Shown one piece after another: positions 35,326 to 43,156 of a DNA stretch of 64,000 bases. The DNA is from Streptomyces sp. NBC_01241. GTDB taxonomy: Bacteria; Actinomycetota; Actinomycetes; Streptomycetales; Streptomycetaceae. Location: NCBI RefSeq assembly GCF_041435435.1, contig NZ_CP108494.1:6606501-6670500 (forward strand), in the 5' to 3' direction. The notes beneath the pieces were generated by a model that saw only the letters and a program-made list of their open reading frames with translations, did not search any database and was not told the origin of the DNA. A program made the translations under genes and the position numbers. How positions within the stretch are numbered: the first letter of the stretch is position 1; every line of letters starts with the position of its first letter.

Positions 35326-37487
35326 GCCTCGTCGTCCTCGTCCTCGTCGAGATCGGTGATCAGGCCGTCCGTGCGGATCGGGCCGTAGCGTGCCAGGAAG
35401 GTGTCGACCTTCTGCAGCCGCTCGCGCAGCGCATCGACAGTCTCTGGACTGCCGAGGACTTCGCGGCCGCGGTGCTGTGTCATACGGACCAGGCCCCGAA
35501 TGGCTTTGAGGGCGTCTGTGACCGCGGCGTCCAGGCGGCGGCGCAGCCGGACATCCTCCGCCAGCTCACTGTCGTCTGCCCCTCCGGTGCCGCCCTGGGC
35601 GCCGCGCAGGCGGGCCTTGTTCTCCTCGATGGCCGCTTCGGCGGCCGCGGGGTCGCCGGCGTAGACGAGATCCCACTCGTATTCGATGGTCTCCTGGGCG
35701 CCAGCTTTGTCGATGACCGGGTCGCCCTCGGTGACCTGGCGGCCGTTGTACTCGCGAGCTTGGGTGTGGAACTGCTTCGGCCGTACGGTGTCATCGGCGG
35801 CGACGTGCGCGCGGGCGATGGAGTGCAGCATCCGCAGCCCGCCCTGAGTCTTCGACAGCAGGGTCAGCAGCTGCACCGGACCGACGCGGTACGGGGTGGA
35901 ACTGCTAGCGCGGGTGATGCCCTCCTTGGAGCCGCGCTCGCGGGTGCTGTAGCCGTCGAGGATGGCCGCGGTGCCGCCGAGTACCGTGAGTTCGGCGATG
36001 GCGAGTTCGTCGCCGTCCAGGGCACGGTGCAGGACCTCGTCGAGGACGTCGTGTGCGCTGTCGCCCTGGGTGAGCTGCCAGGGGGCCTTCCACACCCAGT
36101 CGGTGATGGTGCCACCGTCGCTGAAGGTCCGCATGGCCTGCTCGATGGTCTCGGAGCTGCGGTAGGCGGACAGGGCCAGGGGAGCGAGGTGGCCGCCGAT
36201 GCGCTTACGGTCGGCCTTGCCCATACCGAATTCCTGCTTGATTAGGTCGTTCAGCCTCCACGCGTGCGGTGCTGCCAGCACGGTGTGCTGGTGCACCGCC
36301 GAGGACCACAGGCGGTGGGCGGGCAGCTTCAGGTGGTCTTGCAGGGCCTGGACTCCGAGAGAACTGCCCAGGATGCGCCTGGTCTGCTGCGTCACCCATC
36401 CCTCGCGGGCAGCGTGGCGATATACGCGATGCATGCCCTGGGCGCTCTGTGCGCCGCCGGCCCACGCCCGCACGTGCACGTGGAGGTTGGCGAGGATTTC
36501 GTCGCGGGCCGCGACCAGGTCCTCCAGCGGCTTGCCGTCCTCGCTCCAGGCACCGACGATGACGGTGGCGGGGAAGGTGAGACTGTGACCCTCGCGTTGA
36601 GTCGCCTCCGTGATGTGCGGCTCGGCGAGGCCGCGGCGGACGCGGTTGGCCATCTCACTCACGGTGCGGCGAGCCGCTCGGTCGTCCGCGGTGCGGTGGC
36701 CGCCGGGCCGGTTGAGCGGCCCGATCACGGTGGCGACGCACGCGGCGGCGGCCGCGTCGAGGTCGCCGCCGGTACGGGCGAGCCAGAGGCTCACCAGGCG
36801 GCTGTTGCCGTCACCGGTGACGAGGAAGGTGTCTATGCTGTCGTCGGCATAGCAAACCCGGACGATGAACAGCGTCATCGGCTCCTTGACGCCCTGCTGC
36901 AGGACGCTGTCGGTGTAGTCGTTCTCGCCGCCTTCCGCTTCGAAGGTCTGGCGCATGCTCTCCTTGACCGCATCGGCCAGCGCGTGGCGGTCTTTCAGCC
37001 GTACGCTCAGGATCGGCAGCGGCTGGCCGCTGCCCTCGTCGATGAGCGTCTCGTACTCGGTCGGCGGGGATTCGGGCTGGGCGATGTCCATGGCGGTGCG
37101 CTGCAGGTGGCCCCAGCGCTGGTTGAGCACAAAGTCGGGCAGGACACCCATGTCGAGGTAGCGCCGGTGGATGGGGACGGCGGTCAGTTCACCGCCGGCA
37201 ACGGGCTTGCTGGCCAGAAGGTTGACGATGTCGTCGCCCGCCTTTTGCTCCTCGGCGAACGCCCGCAGGTGCGGTGGATCGACGGAGCCGGAGGTGACGA
37301 CACTGGCCGCGTCGTTGTCCAGCAGCCTGCTCTTCGGGTTGGCGACCAGCGCCCTGCGTACGGGCGGCAGGCTTTTGAGCGGCAGCGGGTCCGGGACCGG
37401 GTTGGGGCGGCGCAGCAGTGGCGGTAGGTTCTCGTTGTCGGTGTCCTCCGGCTCCATGGCGGGGACGGCGACGTCGGGCGTACTCAT
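35322..37487 (-). CDS. Unknown 721-residue protein with a DGNSR motif
   Basis: From ATG 37487 (weak GAGAGG site) the 721-residue protein has a segment, LPILSVRLKDRHALADAVKE and FLVTGDGNSRLVSLW (about 165-240), where DGNSR recalls the DGxR-type motif of ParB/DGQHR-like nucleases. After it come a long helical region and an acidic end (DLDEDEDDEA). I do not recognise the rest. It is coupled to a GIY-YIG-like gene and lies between a NUDIX remnant and an intact NUDIX gene, as if inserted. Confidence 0.7.
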   Translation of the reverse strand: MSTPDVAVPAMEPEDTDNENLPPLLRRPNPVPDPLPLKSLPPVRRALVANPKSRLLDNDAASVVTSGSVDPPHLRAFAEEQKAGDDIVNLLASKPVAGGELTAVPIHRRYLDMGVLPDFVLNQRWGHLQRTAMDIAQPESPPTEYETLIDEGSGQPLPILSVRLKDRHALADAVKESMRQTFEAEGGENDYTDSVLQQGVKEPMTLFIVRVCYADDSIDTFLVTGDGNSRLVSLWLARTGGDLDAAAAACVATVIGPLNRPGGHRTADDRAARRTVSEMANRVRRGLAEPHITEATQREGHSLTFPATVIVGAWSEDGKPLEDLVAARDEILANLHVHVRAWAGGAQSAQGMHRVYRHAAREGWVTQQTRRILGSSLGVQALQDHLKLPAHRLWSSAVHQHTVLAAPHAWRLNDLIKQEFGMGKADRKRIGGHLAPLALSAYRSSETIEQAMRTFSDGGTITDWVWKAPWQLTQGDSAHDVLDEVLHRALDGDELAIAELTVLGGTAAILDGYSTRERGSKEGITRASSSTPYRVGPVQLLTLLSKTQGGLRMLHSIARAHVAADDTVRPKQFHTQAREYNGRQVTEGDPVIDKAGAQETIEYEWDLVYAGDPAAAEAAIEENKARLRGAQGGTGGADDSELAEDVRLRRRLDAAVTDALKAIRGLVRMTQHRGREVLGSPETVDALRERLQKVDTFLARYGPIRTDGLITDLDEDEDDEA

Positions 37488-38055
37488 CAGATCAACTCGC
37501 CTCTCTCGGTGGAGCGGCGCGCTACGGACCGATCGGGCCCGGTCCCTGACATCGTGCCGGGGATCCACTGCGCGCCGCCGGAGAGGCGGCGAGCGCCGTC
37601 ACAGTCCCTCACCGGCTCTGGGGTCCGGGCTGTCCTGTGCCGACCGGCGTTCCACGGTTCCAGGCGGGCTGCTGGTCGGTCGGATCTGTTTCATCCGAGG
37701 GTCCCGTTGTCGGGTGCCAGCCGCCCTTCACCCCCCACTTCTGCTGCTGGGGAATGCGGTTGCGTGTAGCCGAAGCGGTGCGCGGTCTACAGGGCATCGC
37801 ACCCATAGACACTCTCAGAGTAACTCACGTCACTGACAGTGGAGTTCGACTCTGCTTAGGCACAACGCAGGCGTAGCACCTGACTGTTCGGCCCCTTACG
37901 TTTGTAGAGGAGGCGGACCACTTCTGCGACCCATTGAGCGACGGCATCGAGGTGTCCGCCTGCGGGTAGAAGGCCGAGCCGCGCTACCTCTTGACAGGGA
38001 AACTCGTCCACCTGAATCCAAGGGGGTGGGCCGCAGCCACGACCGAGGAGTAGCC
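37488..38055. other. Gap of 568 bases without a gene
   Basis: This interval separates the divergent 721-residue gene and the NUDIX gene and should contain both promoters. TTGACA occurs at 37990-37995, but no good -10 follows at 17-18 bases. I see no convincing short ORF or repeat. Confidence 0.5.
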
Positions 38056-38595
38056 ATGGCCGATTGGGTACAGCTTTCGAGCGAGGTGGTCCATGAGGGC
38101 CCGTTCCTGACACTCCACCGTGACAAGGTGGTCAAACCGGACGGGGTCGGCACTGGCTTTTACGAGCACATCTGCGTTGACGACACGGTCCGCGTCGTCG
38201 CGCTCGACGACCACGGGCAGGTCGCGATCGTTGAGGACGACTTCTACCTCCAGCGCCGCAGAGTCCAGCACCTGCCGGGCGGCGGCAGCGCAGGCGAGGA
38301 GCCGCAGCAGGCAGCCCGCCGGGAGCTGGAGGAGGAGGCCGGCATCCTCGCAGGTAGCCTGCACCCGCTGGGTGTAATCGACCCCCTGCCAGCCACCACG
38401 AGCGCCCGGACACACCTCTTCCTCGCCACTGACCTGCGCCCTGGGCAACTGCACCGAGACGCCACCGAGATCGGGATGACGGTGGCGTGGATCCCCCTGG
38501 CCGACGCCGTGGACGCCGTACGATCCGGGCGAATAACCGAGGCCGGTAGCGTGACCGCACTCCTCCTTGCCCATGCCCTGAACACCCAGCGGTGA
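38056..38595 (+). CDS. NUDIX hydrolase
   Basis: The 179-residue protein from ATG 38056 (GAGGAG site) has a canonical NUDIX box: GGGSAGEEPQQAARRELEEE followed by AGI, matching G-x5-E-x7-RE-x2-EE. ADP-ribose pyrophosphatase-type relatives share this layout (VVALDDHGQVAIVEDD at the start). The C-terminus parallels the remnant at 34609. It is the first of many NUDIX domains in the right half of the window. Confidence 0.9.
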   Translation: MADWVQLSSEVVHEGPFLTLHRDKVVKPDGVGTGFYEHICVDDTVRVVALDDHGQVAIVEDDFYLQRRRVQHLPGGGSAGEEPQQAARRELEEEAGILAGSLHPLGVIDPLPATTSARTHLFLATDLRPGQLHRDATEIGMTVAWIPLADAVDAVRSGRITEAGSVTALLLAHALNTQR

Positions 38596-38788
38596 ACTGC
38601 TCCAGGGCGAACCACTGCCGCCCGGAGTAGTCAGTCCGCGTCCAGCACCGCCCAGTACGGGCCCCTGAAGGGAGGTCGACAGGGAATGCTTGCACGTGAC
38701 CGGCTCCATGTCCTGGTTCTCGTACGCGACAACTGCTACGTGAACCACCAGACACGGAGTTTGCACTAAGAACTCCTAACGGAATGCG

Positions 38789-40042
38789 TCAAAAATCGAA
38801 GTCTGGAGAGGAAGCAACACGGCTGGCCCTGAGTACCTGGGCAAGGGTCGAAAGCGCTTCGAATATCCCAAGGACCTCGCTGAGGAATTCGAGATACGTC
38901 ATCCCGGAGGGGCTCTCATCGCTGACGATGCGGCCTGTCTGGAGGTCGTGATGTGCTGTCGCGTGGCCAATCGTGTTTCGGCGGCGATTATTGAGCAAGC
39001 TCTCGAATGACTCCCATCCCGGCACTTGTGCCACATATGCAATCTTGTAGGCATTGGATAGTTTGTCGAACTTATCGAGGTTCTTAGGGCGCTGCTTCTC
39101 GGGTACGCGGTCGGGGTGGACGTTGCCGAAGTCTTCAGGGTTGCCGCGCTTCACCGAGTTCTGGGCTGCGACGAGCGGCCACAGACACTTGCAGGCGAGC
39201 TCAAATCCGTGCTGGTAGAGGTCCCTCACCAGCGAGAACTCGTCGCGGTACAGCACTAGTTCGTCGAAGGAACCCTTGTCGCCCGGCCCGAAGAATCTTC
39301 CGAGGAGCCCCATCTCCCAGGACTCGTGATGCTCTACGAAACGGTTCAGCTCGGTGAAGACATCTCGCTCCAGACTCGCCGAGGACTGTCCTCGACGCCG
39401 AAAGGTCAGGAGGTGATCCCTGTGTCGTTCGATCGCTGCCGAGTGCTTCCGCGAGAATCGGCCGATCACGTTCGCGCTGGTGGTCCCCGTGGTCCCCGTG
39501 ATCACCGTCGTCGCTGTTCCCATGACCTGGTAAGCGATAGTCGTTCGCTCGTGGCTCGTGCTCGGTTGCCGTTTAAGCTCAAGCTGCTGCTGTGCGATGC
39601 GAGCGAACATATCGGTATTGCCCTGGAGGTAGTACTGAAACAGCATGCGGACCGTGGGCCACATGACTTGGCCCGCCTCGAGCGCCGCACGCCGTTCGGA
39701 CTCGAACTCCATAAAGGCGTCGTCGCCGAGGGCCTGGAGGAGCGTCATCGTTGGGAAGGACCCGTTCGGGGTGAACGAGTCGGCGTCGTAGCGCGACGGC
39801 ACAAACGGATTGATAGTCACGACGCGTGTATCAGGAGGTTCTGACGCGGAGCCGCTCAGCACCTCGCACTCGATGTCGACACGGTGGTTCTGGAGCTCAG
39901 TGCCCGACATCGAGCCTCGGATCGACAGTCCGCAATGCGGGCACGGCAGATAGAAGCGCGTTCTGCGGGTCGCTTCCACGCCCAGCCGGGTAACGAATGC
40001 TTCGCCACATCCGTGGCACTTGAGGTGGTAGCGGGAGATCAC
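38789..40042 (-). CDS. Zinc-ribbon protein with HEPN-like C-terminal motif
   Basis: The 417-residue protein starts at GTG 40042 and opens with CHGC and, about 20 residues later, CPHC, a zinc ribbon. The middle is helical. Near residue 345-360 is RRRNTIGHATAHHD, with RNTIGH matching the Rx4H signature of HEPN RNases. HEPN domains occur in toxins and anti-phage effectors, so this could be a conflict RNase; other readings are possible. GC content is lower than in its neighbours, suggesting transfer. Confidence 0.55.
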   Translation of the reverse strand: MISRYHLKCHGCGEAFVTRLGVEATRRTRFYLPCPHCGLSIRGSMSGTELQNHRVDIECEVLSGSASEPPDTRVVTINPFVPSRYDADSFTPNGSFPTMTLLQALGDDAFMEFESERRAALEAGQVMWPTVRMLFQYYLQGNTDMFARIAQQQLELKRQPSTSHERTTIAYQVMGTATTVITGTTGTTSANVIGRFSRKHSAAIERHRDHLLTFRRRGQSSASLERDVFTELNRFVEHHESWEMGLLGRFFGPGDKGSFDELVLYRDEFSLVRDLYQHGFELACKCLWPLVAAQNSVKRGNPEDFGNVHPDRVPEKQRPKNLDKFDKLSNAYKIAYVAQVPGWESFESLLNNRRRNTIGHATAHHDLQTGRIVSDESPSGMTYLEFLSEVLGIFEALSTLAQVLRASRVASSPDFDF

Positions 40043-40238
40043 GGGACCAAGCTACTCCGTATCGATCGAGGCGATGTGGATCATGGCTTCGGAGCTGGCG
40101 GTGAGGGTCTTGTAGTGCAGCACCTCGGTCGCCCTTCGTGTCCACCCCATCGTCCACCCTTCCCCAGTACCTGGCGCTGATCGCGGAGATCCACGCTAAG
40201 CACGTTCGGCCGAACTCGCATGCCCTTACCCTGAATCC

Positions 40239-40706
40239 ATGCCGCCGACATGCGAGTTCCCACCTCTACAAGTCTCGGATTCTCGGAACCTACGCGCTTT
40301 GGCCGGCGGCATCTCCGACTGCCCCGACTGGCAGAAGACCGCGACAGCCGCACTCGACGACCTCGACGTCACGGTGTTCAACCCACGCCGCAGCAACTTC
40401 CCGCTGCACGACCCGAACGCGGAAGCGGCCCAAGTTGCCTGGGAGTACCGGCATCTGCGCCGCGCCGACCTCGTCATGTTCTGGTTCCCTGACTCGCCCA
40501 CCAACCACCAGCCGATCGCCCTGTACGAGCTGGGAACGTTTGTCGGCCAGCGCAGGGCGTCATTGGTCGTCGGGACTGACCCCGGCTACGTCCGCCGCAC
40601 GAATGTGGTGACGCAGCTCTCCCTTGCCTGCCCGGAGCTTCAGGTCCACACCACCTTGGCGGACACGATCGAAGCGAGCCGCACGACCATACGGGCTTCA
40701 CGATGA
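40239..40706 (+). CDS. Nucleoside 2-deoxyribosyltransferase-like protein
   Basis: The 155-residue protein has LAGGISDCPDWQ near residue 22 and LRRADLVMFWFPDSP followed by IALYELGTFVGQ, the layout of nucleoside 2-deoxyribosyltransferases, with the catalytic-type Glu in YELG. These enzymes swap bases on deoxynucleosides; phage and defence variants exist. The start ATG 40239 is followed by PPTCEFPP. It overlaps the next ATG (ATGA). Confidence 0.75.
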   Translation: MPPTCEFPPLQVSDSRNLRALAGGISDCPDWQKTATAALDDLDVTVFNPRRSNFPLHDPNAEAAQVAWEYRHLRRADLVMFWFPDSPTNHQPIALYELGTFVGQRRASLVVGTDPGYVRRTNVVTQLSLACPELQVHTTLADTIEASRTTIRASR

Positions 40707-41128
40707 TCGCGGGCTGGGCCCTTCTCGGGTTCCTCGTCGCCGCAGTCATCGCGGCCGTCGGACGGGGCTTCGTACGCGCGGCTCGGGTATCGATCAGGCA
40801 GGACCTGGTGTCGCTGGGCGAGATGCAACAGCTCGCCGGCGCGCTAGCGAAGTTGACCACTGCTGCCTACGCCTTCGCGTCGCCACTCCTCAAGGAGCGG
40901 ACATCTTGGATCGGCTGGCTGTGGTGGCGCACCCGGATCGGGCCGGACGGGAAGACCGAGCGGGACATGGGCTGGGCCTTGACGTATCGACGGGCAAGGA
41001 AAGCTGCTGGGGCAACTCTCGACTGGCGACTGCTCAGCGGAAGCGAGCTTGTTGTCGTCCCCCGGGACGCCCGGCTGCCGGCAACGGCCGAGCAAGAGCC
41101 GAACGACACCCCCACACAGACGCGTTGA
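40703..41128 (+). CDS. Small membrane-anchored protein
   Basis: The 141-residue protein begins with a hydrophobic helix (GWALLGFLVAAVIAAVG, residues 4-20), then a basic soluble domain. No family is recognisable. It is coupled to the deoxyribosyltransferase-like gene, so the two may work together at the membrane. Confidence 0.6.
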   Translation: MIAGWALLGFLVAAVIAAVGRGFVRAARVSIRQDLVSLGEMQQLAGALAKLTTAAYAFASPLLKERTSWIGWLWWRTRIGPDGKTERDMGWALTYRRARKAAGATLDWRLLSGSELVVVPRDARLPATAEQEPNDTPTQTR

Positions 41129-41335
41129 ATCATCGGACGCCGGGCGCCCTCAGCTGGCCCACAGCGTTGCGGAGCCCGGCACTCACCTCCCGGCCGGCCG
41201 AGTACCAGAGAAGGGGAAGCGGCCAGCATCAACAGCCCTCGGTGGTCCAGCGTGGTGCCCTGGGTGCACCTGCCCGCTTGCATGAGTGCAGGTAAAGCGC
41301 GAGGGTAAGGTCCTGGGCTACCCGAATTGTGGCCG

Positions 41336-41851
41336 TCATTGGACCATGGAGCGGATGCTCTCTGTGTCACCGTTGTAAGTGATGGCGCCTTCGTCGTCGG
41401 CAGGCGGTTCGAACCGAGCGAAAAAGTCATCCAAGGCTTCGGGCGTCACGGTCAAGGCATTTGCGTCCTCGCGCTGGTTGCGTGCGGCGAGGCGACGCAG
41501 TAGCTCCTCCTTGAACGCAGGAAGGTAGACCAGCAGCGGACGTCCGCCAGCTGCCCGGACCGTGTTCTTCCATTCGTCGCGATCCGAACGACGCCACAGG
41601 CCATGGTCGAGGACGATGGACTGGCCGGCCTGGAGGTGTTCCACGAGCTGCGCGCGCACGGCGTCGACGGCGGGCACTTCCCGCTCGAAGTATTCGTGCT
41701 CGGGGTAGTCGATGCCGTAGCGACCGTGGAGGCGGTGGACCTCCTCGTCCACGCTGATGCGGACCAAGCCGCGGGCGGCCAGGGCCTGGGCGAGGTTCGT
41801 CTTGCCGGAGCCAGTGATCCCGATGAGCAGGATGGCGGTCGGCTCGTTCAC
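41336..41851 (-). CDS. P-loop kinase (AAA_33/zeta-like)
   Basis: From GTG 41851 (AGGGAG site, spacing 9) the 171-residue protein has Walker A GITGSGKT near residue 10, a catalytic-type strand ISVDEEVHRLHG, a hydrophobic Walker-B-like IVLDHGLWRRSDRDEW, and a C-terminal lid region. It resembles small ATP-binding phosphotransferases of the AAA_33 group. The substrate is unknown. It is downstream of the biosynthetic block. Confidence 0.8.
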   Translation of the reverse strand: MNEPTAILLIGITGSGKTNLAQALAARGLVRISVDEEVHRLHGRYGIDYPEHEYFEREVPAVDAVRAQLVEHLQAGQSIVLDHGLWRRSDRDEWKNTVRAAGGRPLLVYLPAFKEELLRRLAARNQREDANALTVTPEALDDFFARFEPPADDEGAITYNGDTESIRSMVQ

Positions 41852-41885
41852 GGTGTTGTGCTCCCTCGTGGTGCTCACGCTTGGG

Positions 41886-42140
41886 TTATTTTTTGGCGAC
41901 CACGTACACGCTGCCCCACTGTCGCTTCGGATTGGCCATCGTGGCGTCGAAGTCCCACGGTTCTACAGTCCGGAACCCGGCCTCGGTGAATAGCTGTATC
42001 AGCTTCTCTTCGTCGTAAGCCCACAGGTGGGACGTGTAGTTGGGGGCGTCGTCCTGGTCGCGGAAGGCGTAGTTGATCAGATCGAGGAAGGTGTTGATGT
42101 CGCCGAGGCAGTCCCGCTTGGAGTACCACCGTTCCACCAT
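41886..42140 (-). pseudogene. C-terminal remnant of a SAM methyltransferase
   Basis: The frame from ATG 42140 reads MVERWYSKRD, then FLDLINYAFRDQ and LFTEAGFRTVEPWDF with a WGSVYVVAKK end, as in the last 85 residues of class I methyltransferases. The SAM-binding part is absent; the sequence before it is the 3' end of the PhyH gene. So it was cut when the neighbouring block formed. Confidence 0.55.
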
Positions 42141-42193
42141 CTCGGTGGCCAGCTCGGGGTTGGCGCCGAGGCCGGCGCTTGGTCCTTTGCGGC

Positions 42194-43156
42194 TCAAGGT
42201 CTGGGAACGGGTACTCCGGTGAGGTGTTGGACGTGGTGCTGGAGCGAGGTCGCCAGTTCCGGGTGGCCGCCACGGTGGACGACTTGCAGGAGCTGGCCCA
42301 CGGCAATGAGTTCGCCGACTCGACCCTCGGCGGTCTCCCACCAGGAGCGGATGGGGGCTGCTCCGCTGCCTTTGGCGAGGGATCCGTCCGGGTGGCGGTC
42401 GGGCAGGCCGAGGAGCTGCTGCTCGATGGGGGTGAGGGCGGGGTCCTTCTGGAGATGGGTGGCGGGGTCGTCGACGGGGTGGAGCCAGCGGTATCCGTAC
42501 TGGAGCATGAGGGCGATGCGGGGGCGGCCGGAGAGGTTGATGCCTCCGGTGTGCCAGGTCCGGTTCTCGAAGAGGACTGCGTCGGTTCCGGTGATGTCGG
42601 GGGTGACGGCGCCGGCTGGGTCGATGGCGTCGGCGGGGACGACGGGTTCTTCGGTGAGGCGGTGGCTGCCGGGGAGGAACATGGTCAGCCCGCAGTCGGG
42701 GGTGACGGGGGTGAGGTAGTGGGCGGCCTTGATCGCCATCCGGGGGGTGTTCTGGAAGCCGAGGTCGGCGGTGACGCCGTACATGTCGCGGTGCCAGCCG
42801 TGGCGTTCGGGGATGCGGATGGTGCGGGGCGGGCCGCTGGGCAGGGCTATGAGGTGGGCGGAGAGCAGGTGGATGTTCGGGCTGAGAAGCCCGACGACGG
42901 TGGGCAGGACGGACGGGTTGGCGAGGAGCGGGAGGAAGGTGCGGTCGAGGTTGAGGCATCCGCGGAATCCATCCTTGCCGTCGCCTCCTCGGTCGCGGCC
43001 CTGGGTGATGTCGCTGGCCAGAAGCTTCTCGGCGGCGGTCAGGAGCCGGTCGCGCAGGTCCGGGGTGATCGCGTCACGGATGATCGCGTACCCGTCGTGT
43101 TCGAAGGCGTCGATGGTGCCGGCGTCGGGGGCGGCGGGCGGGAGCGGGGCGCTCAT
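42194..43156 (-). CDS. PhyH-family Fe(II)/2-oxoglutarate dioxygenase
   Basis: The 320-residue protein has the PhyH facial triad: WHRDMYG (His and Asp of HxD) and, later, TWHTGGINLSGRPRI with the distal His and the Arg that binds 2-oxoglutarate. An N-terminal DGYAIIRDAI block is typical of the family. These enzymes hydroxylate or desaturate small molecules. Its ATG overlaps the phosphoketolase-like stop (ATGA). It belongs to the minus-strand biosynthetic block. Confidence 0.85.
   Translation of the reverse strand: MSAPLPPAAPDAGTIDAFEHDGYAIIRDAITPDLRDRLLTAAEKLLASDITQGRDRGGDGKDGFRGCLNLDRTFLPLLANPSVLPTVVGLLSPNIHLLSAHLIALPSGPPRTIRIPERHGWHRDMYGVTADLGFQNTPRMAIKAAHYLTPVTPDCGLTMFLPGSHRLTEEPVVPADAIDPAGAVTPDITGTDAVLFENRTWHTGGINLSGRPRIALMLQYGYRWLHPVDDPATHLQKDPALTPIEQQLLGLPDRHPDGSLAKGSGAAPIRSWWETAEGRVGELIAVGQLLQVVHRGGHPELATSLQHHVQHLTGVPVPRP

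Noticed and set aside
37990..37995. TTGACA as a promoter -35 for the NUDIX gene
   Set aside because: No TANNNT box is found 16-19 bases downstream.
41200..41310. Possible transcription terminator between convergent genes
   Set aside because: Only a weak ACCTGC/GCAGGT pair with a long loop; no stable stem or T-run.
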